A stretch of 41,683 bases of DNA from Chara braunii (lineage: Eukaryota; Streptophyta; Charophyceae; Charales; Characeae): assembly GCA_003427395.1 (NCBI GenBank), contig BFEA01000092.1, forward strand, positions 2,172,008-2,213,690, given 5' to 3'. The notes under the pieces are model-generated. The model did no database searches. It was not told the origin of the DNA and was given only the letters and a program-made list of their open reading frames with translations. Position 1 is the first letter of the stretch; every line of letters begins with the position of its first letter. The position numbers and the translations under genes were made by a program. Positions 11,142 to 21,117 of this stretch are shown here, piece after piece.

Positions 11142-11985
11142 TAATGAGGGACGAGACCCGTCGCACACCTGGAGGTTTTTCCGAGAGCAAAGCCAGAACC
11201 CGAAGAGGAGGAACGATAGCAAGGAGGAACGTGAAGAAATCGAGTGTAAGTTGAGGACGAAGATCAAGACATTGGCACAATACAAAAAAATAAAGTGGCT
11301 TCAAAAATTCCTCAATGGAACATCCAGGTGGATAAGTCAAGGGCGCGACTGGTTCCGGAACTCAGAATCGTACGTATACGCAATCGTGTCACCGCACTAC
11401 GAGGCCATGTACATCGGCCAGATGAGACGGAAACTGAGTGAGCGATGGGAGGAGCACAGACGAGCATCGGAAGCGAAACAGAACCAGAAGGACAACAAGG
11501 TGTACAAATGGATGAGGAAGAAGAGTTGCACGGACTATGTGGCCATGCCAATCAAAAAATGTGAGAAAACAGATCTGAAGGCAGTTGAGAAATTCTACAT
11601 CCGGGCTTTTTGCCCAGCTCTCAACGGAAGAGGCTTCAAACATAGAGGGAAGAGAAGAAATTGACGTGGGAAGAGGGAGAGAAAAGCCCGAAGCCTGCCG
11701 CCAAAGACGAGGAAGATAGCCGCACCGGTGAGTGTACAATACGAGGACAGGACACTCTTCTCCATCATTGGAGTTCTACAGGAGATCCGAGACAAGGAAG
11801 GGAAGGGGCATATTAAGATTGGACAGGGCACCAGTTGGTGCGAGAAATGGTCAATGATCAAACGATGCTACGGCTTCACGGAGATCAAGTACGAAAACAG
11901 AAAGCAACTGCTCAAGGACGTGAAACTAAAGAACGTACAAGGACTGACATGCGTGAGTAAGAATGTTCAAAAGGAAGAGGGATAG
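11119..11985 (+). pseudogene. PLE1 ORF2 part 1: GIY-YIG endonuclease domain
   Basis: The frame opens at 11119 with MGTRRV and contains a GIY-YIG nuclease fold at about 11371-11630. The motif pair is YVYAIV and YIGQ (YIG at 11410), followed by an Arg/Glu-rich helix (ERWEEH) and the final catalytic Glu and Asn in VEKFYIRAF and ALNGRG. These are the residues that coordinate metal and cut target DNA in the family. A TGA stop at about 11662 breaks the frame, and the same frame then continues to 11985 with part of the linker (RTLFSIIGVLQEI). A matching C-terminal end of the same domain is present in the second PLE family (34430-34490, minus strand), which supports the call. Confidence 0.8.
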
Positions 11986-13850
11986 GGCGGTTGTTCGAGG
12001 AATAATCACTCGAACAATTAAAGCGAAATTTAAAACCATAGTGAAGATCGGATATGAAGAGGGATTAAGGATGTACGAGATCAGTATGTGCTGTAAGGTG
12101 AAAGTTAGAGAAATGTGCGAGAGCAGGACGATAGCCGAGTTGATTTGTCGACGAATGAGGGTAGTCTGGATAAGTGAAAAGTCGGTGGGCAAGATTCTGC
12201 ACAACCACCGGTCTATGGCAAGACTAAAGTTGGAAGAAGTGACCTGTGAGTGCACACGAACTATGTTCAGTAAGAATGAGGATGGGCACGTATTTTTTCG
12301 TTTTTCAGAATCCAACGACGTACCATGTTTGATGAAGAATTCGAAGAATATCCCGGCCCCAGAATGTCGAGACGGACGAAAGTTCAGAATACAATTACAC
12401 AAAGAGTTTGAAGAGTACTTCGGAAGAATGCAAGGCCGATTCAGCGGCAACGAACTAATGCGGTGCTTCAGAACGAGCAACCAGACGACGGGCATCACCA
12501 AAAGAAGTTCTCAACGTACAGACACAACTACGAGGGCTTGCAGCGATGCCAGTGGATCACAACCAAGGTGATACCTTCGTCTGCTGCCCAGTCCTGTATT
12601 GTAAAGCCATGGAGTCGACTTTCGTGCAGAATGACGGGTTCAAGATCTTAACGATGAGCGAAACGGAAATCATAGCAAGAAGCCAAGAAGAATACACAAA
12701 GGAGGAGTACCACCGTGTTGCGAAATGGAACTATCGGGGCGAACTGGAGAAGGCTTATATTATCCCCAAGCACAAGGACACGACGAGATGGAGACTGATC
12801 TGCCCTTCGTTCAACGAGCCAGTGGGAGGATGAGCAAGTTGGTAGGGAAGGCGATAAATCATATGTTATGGGAACTGCCGAAGAATTCTAACTTCAACCT
12901 GAAGAGCACAAGAGAACTGCTGGAGTCTGTAGAAGCCACCAATAGAACATGGCGTTGAAAGGTAAGAAATGTGGAATGCTTGGGGGAAGCTTTGACATCA
13001 AGGATATGTTTTCAAAACTTCCCCATGATGTGATCTTGTCAGCACTCGAGTGGGTCATTAAGTTCTACGAATTTTCTGGTAGGAATCATGTTAGAGTAAA
13101 GGCACATGGAAAAGGGGCTACTTTTGGGAGAGCAACAGGAGAGGTAGGGTGGAAGACCATGTCAATGAAGACGATTTTGAAGTTTGTGAAGTATGATCTG
13201 CAGCACATATTTCTGATGGCGGCAGGGAAAGTATTACAGCAAATAGTAGGAATACCGATGGGCAAGAGCAGCAGCCCTGCATTAGCATGCTTATTGTGTG
13301 CACACTACGAATGTCGTTTTTTGGCCACACTCGGGAATGATAGGGCGTTGGTTCACGGATGTAGGCTAGTTGACGATGCATCTTTGTTTGCCGGTTTTCG
13401 GATTGACAAGATGGACAGTCTCGTTAAAGCCACTAAAATCATGGACAGCTTCGAGAAATGCTACCATCAGGGATTGACACTGGTCCGAACCGACGACGGC
13501 TCAGGGAGCTGGCCTTTCCTGGGATGCGAGGTAAGAATGTGTATGTACCCCCCATAACTGACATGCATTGCAAGGATGGCAAACGGACCAAATATCCTCA
13601 AAGGGGGACATATTGTGTTCCAGGGTCTGCAGGACTTCAACTCGTACACGGCCGGCTGCCTTAACAGGGTTTGGGACCATACACTGGACAAGATGGACGC
13701 TGGATCAGCGCTGCTGGGACTGAAGATTGAACTTCGGATCCGACGGTTCCGGGCACGTTTCTTCGACAAGCAACTGCGCAAGTTCTCCGAAGGAAGAGAC
13801 GGAGCATGGGACCAATGGACCGACGTACTATGCGGATGGGACTATGGAAA
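11963..13850 (+). pseudogene. PLE1 ORF2 part 2: linker and Penelope-type reverse transcriptase
   Basis: This is spread over at least four frames. 11963-12571 is the linker between nuclease and RT, conserved with 33259-33834 (minus) of PLE2. 12546-12833 continues with PVDHNQGDTF and the fingers (KDTTRWRLICPSF). 12725-12958 follows. 12949-13557 is the palm: motif A FDIKDMF, motif B GIPMGKSSSPALACLL, motif C RLVDDASLF with both aspartates kept. The thumb ([31 protein letters not shown]) runs to 13850. The RT would copy element RNA at the nicked target. Two frame breaks near 13540 and 13610 are shared with copy A. The protein cannot be made as it stands. Confidence 0.8.
13813..13843 (+). repeat. 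Left 31-bp target-site duplication of the rpl2 insert
   Basis: The 31 bases starting CAATGGACCGACGTACTATG are repeated exactly at 14093-14123. Copy A has this sequence only once, at its uninterrupted site (from 8921), which shows that the repeat arose with the insert. Confidence 0.9.
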
Positions 13851-14092
13851 ATTTTCTAAAAAAGGACGTAACAATCAAGGCATCATTACTAGCCGACATA
13901 GGGGTGGTGGACATAAACGATTATACAGAAAATTCGATTTTCGAAGAAAAAAAATTGGGATTTATGGCACAATCAAAAGTATCGAATATGATCCTAATAG
14001 AAATTCCCATATATGTTTAGTAAATTACGAAGATGGAGAAAAAAGATATATATTATACCCTCGTGGAATTACAATAGGAGATACGGTAATCT
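13844..14092 (+). pseudogene. rpl2: Plastid rpl2 fragment (ribosomal protein uL2), nuclear insert
   Basis: This 249-base, AT-rich insert reads without a stop as an internal part of chloroplast ribosomal protein L2. It contains [20 protein letters not shown], then [44 protein letters not shown] and IGDTVIS. These are hallmark uL2 sequences, with I/N/K-rich codon use typical of a plastid genome and unlike the flanking PLE. It covers roughly a third of the protein, near residues 40-120, and lacks both ends. It is flanked by perfect 31-bp direct repeats of PLE sequence, so it entered by a single insertion. The intact frame and exact repeats imply a recent event. It lies in the PLE sense orientation. 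Confidence 0.93.
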
Positions 14093-14123
14093 CAATGGAC
14101 CGACGTACTATGCGGATGGGACT
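14093..14123 (+). repeat. Right 31-bp target-site duplication of the rpl2 insert
   Basis: Exact copy of 13813-13843. After it the PLE continues with AAGGACCTAGCGCGCAATGG exactly as in copy A. Confidence 0.9.
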
Positions 14124-14475
14124 AAGGACCTAGCGCGCAATGGAAAATCGACAAGCGGCGGGAAGAGAATTGAGGCCAGATCGATGAAAAATACCGCCAG
14201 AAGTACGCACAGGATTCAAATGACTAATGTGGACGATACTGAGGATCGAAACGAAAAATAAAAAGTGCGGGAACGGTTTTTCCCAATACAATTTTTCTTC
14301 CAACAAGAGAACGTGGACAGGAATATGGAGTAGGTACACGGAAAGTAATTTTTTCCGTCGGAACGTGCTTGGGCGGGGTTTTCGAACCACGTTTTGCACA
14401 TGGCGCGAGAAACTTTTTCTTTTTTTGAGCGGACTTCTTTATTTTTTGAACAGACGGTGGCAGCAACACAGGTAC

Positions 14476-14483
14476 TATTTATA
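14476..14483 (+). promoter_or_regulatory. TATA-like box in PLE1 3' region (copy B)
   Basis: TATTTATA, at the same place as 9306-9313 in copy A, upstream of the hammerhead-like core. Suggestive only. Confidence 0.25.
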
Positions 14484-14526
14484 TGAGAGGAGAGAAGACA
14501 CACTCACCTTCATTCTTCATCCGCCC

Positions 14527-14557
14527 CTGATGACGCTGGTCTAGCGCCAACAGAAAC
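14527..14557 (+). ncRNA. Hammerhead-like core in PLE1 3' region (copy B)
   Basis: CTGATGA (14527) and GAAAC (14553) are in the same arrangement as in copy A. Between them CGCT and AGCG can pair as a 4-bp stem. The substitutions relative to copy A lie in and beside the potential stem. Confidence 0.35.
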
Positions 14558-14959
14558 TGGTTGGGCATTTACGCCAGGATGATGCGAATAGGACGCTACG
14601 AACCTCATCACTGGCCTTGGAATTTCATGGTATACCTGATGGTGTAGTTCTGCGAAGGCTAGACATTTGAACTCCATGTACTTTCTTTCTCGATTTCACG
14701 AAGACATTTTATATGTGTGTGTGTGTGCACGTGCGCCATAACGCGCACAAGCTCCTACTCTCTCTCTCTCCCTCCGTGTTTGTATAACGTATGATGTATG
14801 TGAAAAGGGTAAAACAAAGTGGCTGAAGGTGATGATGAGCGGGCACTGACACTACATGGCACTAAACTACTCACTTTGACCTACGTTTGTCACGCAAGGC
14901 GGGACATAGAGCACGGACACGAACTGACATCTCGTCTCTTCGACTGTTCCAAGCTCACG

Positions 14960-17900
14960 GGACATTTGGGCAGGCTTGATAAATAAAAACAAGTCAAAAC
15001 CCGACGTTGTTCTTCTTCAAGAAACTCACCTCTCAAATCTGACCATCCATGCCCGAATCAGAAGGACAATAGAAAAGAGCCTGGAAGGATGCACCTTCAC
15101 ATTGTGTTCCAACAGAAACGGATTGAGCAAACGAGGTACTGCAATCCTCGTCCCCCGCACCTCCAAAATCCTGACAGAAGGACACTGTCAAGGGAGAAGG
15201 GGACGAGACAGAAGGCAGATTTTTGTGGATTGACATCAGGTGGCAACGAGAAGAACTTACGATTCTGAACCTATATGCCCCCAACGCAGAAAGCTAACGA
15301 CTGGAGTTCTCCAACAACATCAAACTACTCCTGCTGAGCCCCCAACGCAGAAAGCGAACGACTGGAGTTCTCCAACAACATCAAACTACTCCTGCTGAGC
15401 CCCCAACCCGCAATCATAGCAGGGGATTGGAACATGACACCTGACCCCAACCTCAACCGTATCTCTCGGTCCCTACTCATGGCCTCCACACGGGCAGGAA
15501 CGCACATGACGGAGTTCGAACTGATCGACCTGTTCAGAACTCTCCACCCCACAACGAAGGCATTCTCTCTAGTCAAAAGGAACCGGGTGAACCGCCTATC
15601 GCTCTCCTGAATTGAATTCTTTCAGATCCCCGAATCCCTCTGAGGGACATTCAAGGAAGCAGAAATCCTGCCTGCTGCTGCTTTCAAGGGGCTGGACCAC
15701 AAACCCATCCACCCACTCCTGAACTTCAACTCCCCTATGGAAAAGGGTCAAGGCTTCTATAGATTCAATAACTCCCTCCTGGCAACAGAGTGCCTAACAG
15801 AGGCAGTCAAGTGGATTGGCTTTTCACGAAAAAGAAGAAGAGACAAACACCAATGGTTCATCGATAGCTATAAGGATCTTGCTCAGACTGTATTTGTCGA
15901 GTCAAGAAGCATAGCAAGCAAACGTAAAATAAGAAAAGAGAAACTCCAAATCACCATAGCAGTCGCCGAGGCGAATCTCACAACAGATCCCGCCAATGAC
16001 TTCTATTATGACCTTCAAGAAGCTGTTGAAGAGGAACTCACTGCAGACTACTCCCTCAACGAGCCCATGACCAAAATTATCTTCTCCAAGATTAAATCCA
16101 ACGTCAGAAACAACATGATCGAGGGACTGAAGGACACGATGAATCAAGGCAAGGTTGAAACAGCCAGCTCGGGAATGGTGAGAATAGCCAGGGCCTTCTA
16201 TGCAGAACTCTACGAGTCCAACCCCCCCGCACCTCCCTCCATAGCCAACCTGAATGCCCGCCAACATATGATGTCCTACTTAGAGAGGACAATCACACGG
16301 AAACAGACCGAGGACCTCGACAAGCCTATCACCAAGGGAAAACTCCAAATAGCACTCTCCCAAATGGGCAATGACAAAGCCCCAGGCATTGACGGCCTAT
16401 CAAAAGAGTCCTGGCTGCGGTTCTGGCCCATATAAGGAGACGATCTTCTCGACTTTTTCAACGACAGCAGAGACAAGGGAGGCCCAAGCCAATATCTCAG
16501 CACCAGCGTGGTCTCACTACTCCACAAGAAGGGGGGAAAGGAAGACCTAAAGAACTACAGACCCATCTCCTTACTCACGACCCCCTACAAAATCATGGCA
16601 AAAGCATTGGCCAACAGAATCATAAGCCTCACTGACAAATGCTTCCATATTGACCAAGCAGGCTTCATCCCAGGGCGGTACATACTCGATAATGTGATGA
16701 CTCTGAACGAAGTGTCCAAGACGATTACCGAAAAAAGAATGAAAGTGGCGATCCTCTTCTTCAATTTCGAGAAGGCTTATGACCAAGTTAATTGGGACTT
16801 CCTACATGCTTGTATGGCAAGAATGGGAGCGGGACCAAAGTTCAAGGAATGGGTCAGAATCTTGTATGGTGATGCCACTGGCAGAGTCCAAGTCAACAAA
16901 ATCATGTCCGATGACTACCCGATCTCGAGATCCATCCACCAGGGTGACCCCCTCGCTCCTCCCATCTTCCTATTCATCATGGAGGCCATAGCGTCCTTCC
17001 TTCGAAAAGACCCGTTGATCGACTGCCTCACAGAATGTAACTACAACCCTCTCCACGACTTCTCCCTCCCCACTATACTTATGTTTGCTGACAATCTCAC
17101 AGTCCTGACCCGCGCCAACAACTCATCCTTTCAAGCCTTTGTCAGAGCCATTGAAGCCTTCCGACTGGCATCCGAAATGAAGGTCAACTCGGCCAAAACC
17201 AAAGGGTGGTGGCTAGCTGACAGCAACTCACCCCAACTAGAAGACAGCCCCATACCCCTATCCTGGTCCATTGGGGACCAAGCACTCTGCTACCTGGGAA
17301 TCATGGTCAACAAAAATGGCACATGGCCAGGGATGGGACAAAACCTAATTGCGAGGGCAATATCACGACTGGCCCCATGTAAAAATGCTCAAGCATCTCT
17401 AATTGGAAGGGCACTAATCATCAATACATCTATCTTCTCCAGACTGTGGTACATGGCCTCCATATGGTCCCCAGATGACGACTTAAAGAGTCTCTAAGCC
17501 AGAGCCAGATGCTATCTCTGGACAGGGGACCCAAACAAAACAACCTGCATCAACGAAGTAGCCTGGCACCATATCACCAGAAAACCAACAGGAGGCCTGC
17601 GAGTGATTGACCCTAAACAGGAGGCAATTGCACTCCAGATGAAATGGATAATTAAAATCCTAACTAGACAATCCCTGCCATGGATCGAAATGGCCGTGGA
17701 CAGCATAAGGCACCTGGCTCCTGTTAAGTCCCCTCCCAACATGAGCGGCCTGTTTTGGATAATGGCCAGAGAGTGAAGGAGTAACCCACCTCAATCATTG
17801 GAACTGTCCAACCCCACCCAACCCCCTACTGGAAGCCAACCCCGAAAGCTTGGCGCCGACTCATGCCGAGTAAGCATGCGCTCCCAACAGCAAGGAAGAA

Positions 17901-18850
17901 GTGCTCAGACGCTACTATTCTGCAACCCCTGGAACACAGACAGAGAGGGCAACCCTTGGACTCTGCACCCCAAAGACCAAAGGTGGTTGTCCTGGCTGGG
18001 AAAAGGAGTCTGGCAGGTCCAACACTTATGGTCAGAGGAACTAAAGGACTGGGTGGCTGAACAAGACATGCGAATCCCCCTGAAGGGATGCCAGTCCTTC
18101 GAGACCAACCTCTCTATGCTACGGAAGAGCATCCCACAGCGATGGATAACCCTGCTAAAAGAAGCTTGGGGACTGGGGCCTACTCATCACTGAGACCCGG
18201 CCAAAGAGAGCGTACCGGTTCATTAGTCATCACACAGGATCAAGCCACAAGGCCAAGTTCGTCTCGTACCCGATCGACAGCCAAAATCTCCAGGAACCAA
18301 TAATCCTAAACACGGACCCGCAGTACGAGACCTTAGAAACTTGCACACTCTGGAAGGTCAGGGTTTCTCGATTTAAGCTATGATTGATCTTCCGACCCGA
18401 CCTCAGCATCAAGGACTTGGAATTCGACCCCAAGGAATGGATCTGGAGACAAGACAAAACGAGTAAAACAAGATCTATATCTGAGTACGATGTTAAATTT
18501 GGGTACGATGTCGGATTTGCAGATGGAAGAAGATACTGGAGCTCAACCCCACAGCCTTGCTCACTATCCCATGGGTGAAATACCTCCCCATAAGACCGGT
18601 GTGAATCCGCAGCATGCAATGGCTCATAGCCCATGCGGCCCTACCTGTAAACCAGTGGCTTCATAAAAGGAGACAACACTCAGACCCGAACAGTTCTGAA
18701 CTATGCCTGATGTGCAACACTAACACACCAGAAGACATTCCACACTGCCTTCTCTTCTGCCCCGCAGCAGCCTGGATCTGGAACAAAATCCAAACCCTAT
18801 GGCTCATCCTCTTCGCCTCACCTCCCCCCACCACTACCCCCCTAACCATG
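14960..18850 (+). pseudogene. LINE1 ORF2, main part: EEP endonuclease, RT and zinc finger
   Basis: After the PLE pair the LINE resumes. PDVVLLQETHL (about 15000) carries the EEP glutamate, IIAGDWNMTPD (about 15415) the GDWN motif, and GLDHKPI (about 15690) the final His. The RT part has KAPGIDGLSKESW (16378-16416) and KNYRPISLLTTPYKI (16552 on). In motif A, FFNFEKAYD (about 16760), the first catalytic Asp is replaced by Asn. Motif B is IHQGDPLAPPIF. In motif C, MFADNLTVL (about 17085), the second Asp is replaced by Asn. A Cys/His cluster of zf-RVT type (CLMCNTNTPEDIPHCLLFC) lies at 18703-18760. Stops near 16433, 17495 and 18191, frameshifts and a 61-bp duplication also break it. The RT is catalytically dead. 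Confidence 0.85.
15278..15399 (+). repeat. 61-bp tandem duplication inside LINE1 ORF2
   Basis: Two head-to-tail copies (15278-15338 and 15339-15399) differ at one base (CTAACG versus CGAACG), with the first bases of a third following. As 61 is not a multiple of three, it shifts the endonuclease reading frame. Confidence 0.95.
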
Positions 18851-18959
18851 GACATCCCTCGCCATCCAGTTAATAGAAGAAAAGAAGAAGAAGAAGAAGA
18901 AGAAGGAAACAAAGAAAACAATGGACATCCAGTTAATAAAAAAAGAAGACAATTGTGCA

Positions 18960-19431
18960 CCACTTGACCTGGGCAGCCCTCGCCATCCAGATCACCTCCT
19001 GCTGCAGGTCTGGACTTGGTCCCATTTAGTTCGGTTTCGGGGTCAAGTGGTTGACCCAATTTGCTTCATTCTTTTCATTTTTTTATATGCTTGGAATTGT
19101 TGGGTCTCCCCTCTGCAGTTTGTGTTTGACCTTTGAGAAGTTCTGACTTCTGGAGTAATCAATTTGTTGTGGAATGTCATGCATCATGAACGACTATGTT
19201 TATGAACTCCATCTTTTGAAGTACTGCGAAGTGAAGAACGGTCTCCCATCTGATGATGGGAGTATGTTTCCTTGTACGTCCATGTTTGGAAGCCCATGTT
19301 CCTAATCGCCTTGCCAGCTAAGCCACAGCTTTGGGTGTGTGATTTTTATTTATTTGAATGTGTTCTTCTACAGTTTTTAATACTTTTTAAAAGTTTTCAT
19401 CTTCTAAGGACAGTGTTTACTTTGTTCTTGC
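18960..19431. other. LINE1 3' flank and probable intron, T-rich
   Basis: No gene is recognised. The first 100 bases may still be LINE 3' sequence (a frame reading LTWAALAIQITSC). The rest is T-rich and leads into the U6-like sequence. Confidence 0.35.
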
Positions 19432-19526
19432 ATTTTCGTTGTCTCAGTTTACGTGTGTCATCCTTTTGCAGGACCCATGCTAATCTTCTCGGTATCATTC
19501 CAATTCTGATGGATGTGCCGAAGGAC
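19432..19526 (-). pseudogene. U6 spliceosomal snRNA pseudogene
   Basis: On the minus strand, from 19526, the sequence follows U6 through most of its length: GTCCTTCGGCACATCC as the 5' stem-loop, then AATTGGAATGATACCGAG, AAGATTAGCATGG, and CCTGCAAAAGGATGACAC. The opening resembles plant U6 (GTCCCTTCGGGGACATCC) more than animal U6. The invariant ACAGAGA box, which pairs with the 5' splice site, reads ACCGAGA here. CCCTGCGCAAGG is also changed. There is no T-run terminator just after the 3' end and no recognisable upstream element. It is therefore a diverged copy, probably retroposed. Confidence 0.85.
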
Positions 19527-19650
19527 TTTGTTTTTCTTGTCCGCTTTTTGTTTCTTTAGTGTTTTCTTTTTTTTTGTCTTTAAAGCTTCCATTCACTTTG
19601 TTCTTGTCTTCGTTTTCAACTTTCCTTTCTATTTTTCAAACTTTTGGCAG

Positions 19651-19788
19651 CGCTACAGAAAGCTCAGCATCTTGCACATGAGGCTCATGGACAGGTTCTT
19701 TAAAGCACTAAGCGGGAGGGCACCATCTCAGGCATCCAGGTCGCCATCACCTACTCAATCACTTCCACCCAAAGCTGCACACTCCGAG
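19651..19788 (+). CDS. Candidate host-gene exon, Ser/Pro-rich
   Basis: This 138-base segment is preceded by a strong pyrimidine tract and TTTTGGCAG, and followed by GTGAGA. It is open as 46 codons, phase 0-0, beginning RYRKLSILHMRLMDRFFKAL and ending with a Ser/Pro/Gln-rich linker to AAHSE. Both splice signals and phase fit an internal exon. The protein family is not recognised. It could be part of the same + strand gene as the exons at 1396 and 35364. Confidence 0.6.
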
Positions 19789-20036
19789 GTGAGAATCCAC
19801 AAAGGCAGCATCCCAATCCCATGGACAAAGGTCTGGTGAAAGACCCGGTGCACTAGAAGTTTAGGGAACGACCTTCACCCAAATAGAATGTTATGCACGT
19901 TTTTCTTTTGTTGTTGAGGATGACTCGCGCTCATGATCTGTTCATTAACAATTACATGTGTCTACCTTTCTGCCTCAGTATCATGGACTCTAGAGAAAGG
20001 GGAAGACAACAAAAAGATCAGGAGGTCGTTCTAGTC
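19789..20036. other. Probable intron
   Basis: Nothing recognised between the exon's donor site and the long pyrimidine tract. Confidence 0.35.
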
Positions 20037-20486
20037 CTTTTTTTCTTTCTTTCTTTCTGTCTTCCTTTCTTTGTTTCTTCCTTCCTTTCCTTTTTCTTTC
20101 TTTCTTTTCTTTTTTTCTTCCTTTTTTTTTGTTCTTTCTTTCGCTCTTTCTCTTTTTCTCTTGCTCTTTCGCTCTCTCTCTCTTTCTCTTGCTCTTTCGC
20201 TCTTTCTCTTTCTTTTGCTCTTTCTTCCTTTCTTTCTTCCTTCCTTTCTTCTTGCTTTCTTTCTTACTTGCTTTCTTTCTTGCTTTGTTTGTTTGCTTTC
20301 TTGCTTTCTTGCTTTGCTTTTTTGCTTTCTTGCTTGCTTTTTTTTCTTCCTTCCTTCCTTTATTTTCCTTCTTTTCTTTTCTTTTCTTTTCTCTCCTTTT
20401 CTTTTCTTTTCTTTGCTTTTCTTTTCTTTGCTTTTCTTTTCTTTTCTTTTCTTTTCTTTCTTTCTTTCGTTCTTTCTTTCTTTCGT

Positions 20487-20526
<40 letters not shown>

Positions 20527-20531
20527 GCTTG
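20037..20531. repeat. Long pyrimidine tract, TTTC/TTCC-type
   Basis: About 495 bases of almost pure pyrimidine on the + strand, built from CTTT, CTTTT and CTTGC-type units. It is the strand-opposite counterpart of the purine tract at 27541-28020. Open frames across it are artefacts. Confidence 0.95.
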
Positions 20532-20921
20532 NNNNNNNNNNNNNNNNNNNNNNNNNNNNNNNNNNNNNNNNNNNNNNNNNNNNNNNNNNNNNNNNNNNNN
20601 NNNNNNNNNNNNNNNNNNNNNNNNNNNNNNNNNNNNNNNNNNNNNNNNNNNNNNNNNNNNNNNNNNNNNNNNNNNNNNNNNNNNNNNNNNNNNNNNNNNN
20701 NNNNNNNNNNNNNNNNNNNNNNNNNNNNNNNNNNNNNNNNNNNNNNNNNNNNNNNNNNNNNNNNNNNNNNNNNNNNNNNNNNNNNNNNNNNNNNNNNNNN
20801 NNNNNNNNNNNNNNNNNNNNNNNNNNNNNNNNNNNNNNNNNNNNNNNNNNNNNNNNNNNNNNNNNNNNNNNNNNNNNNNNNNNNNNNNNNNNNNNNNNNN
20901 NNNNNNNNNNNNNNNNNNNNN
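20532..20921. other. Assembly gap (390 N)
   Basis: A run of N inside simple-sequence DNA. Its true length and content are unknown. Confidence 0.99.

Positions 20922-21012
<91 letters not shown>
20922..21012. repeat. (CT)n microsatellite
   Basis: About 45 CT units following the gap, ending just before a GCGCTCGCTCGCTC stretch and the PLE2 fragment. Confidence 0.97.
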
Positions 21013-21014
<2 letters not shown>

Positions 21015-21117
21015 ACGCGCGCTCGCTCGCTCACTCGCTGCTTTAGCAAAGTTTGCTAAAAAAATTTGGATGTCCCTGGGGGGATACTCTCTCCAGGATG
21101 TACCCCAGAATTTTGAA

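Larger units (their letters stand above)
9791..14959 (+). mobile_element. PLE1 copy B: Penelope-like element with N-terminal GIY-YIG
   Basis: This is the longer copy, starting exactly where copy A ends and ending with the same TTCCAAGCTCACG. In order it has a short leader, gag-like ORF1 (CCHC knuckle, coiled coil, SAP-like segment), a GIY-YIG endonuclease domain, a linker of about 400 residues, a PLE-type reverse transcriptase, and a 3' non-coding region shared with copy A. Most PLEs with an endonuclease carry GIY-YIG at the C-terminus. N-terminal placement is the permuted type reported from green algae and some animals. At least three in-frame stops and several frameshifts make this copy defective. 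A plastid rpl2 fragment is inserted at 13844-14092. Confidence 0.85.
5400..19000 (+). mobile_element. LINE1: decayed non-LTR retrotransposon, interrupted by PLEs
   Basis: This is a two-ORF LINE in + orientation: ORF1 (5497-8078) and ORF2 (about 8206 to 18850), with ORF2 split by the PLE pair at 8297-14959. ORF2 has the order EEP endonuclease, reverse transcriptase, C-terminal zinc finger, which is usual for plant and algal L1-type elements. Joining the sequence on the two sides of the PLE pair restores ORF2 reading locally, so the PLEs inserted into an existing LINE. The tail after 18850 holds a (GAA)n run (about 18882-18908) and two copies of GGACATCC..CCAGTTAAT. Both outer boundaries are approximate. 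The element is inactive, with many stops and frameshifts. Confidence 0.8.

Noticed and set aside
13844-14092. rpl2 insert as a functional nuclear-transferred ribosomal gene
   Set aside because: It lacks both ends of the protein and any start, promoter or transit peptide, and it lies inside a defective PLE.
8291-14961. CTCAC as target-site duplication of the PLE pair
   Set aside because: CTCACG is also present at the end of copy A before copy B, so it is probably part of the PLE 3' end and cannot be told apart from target sequence here.
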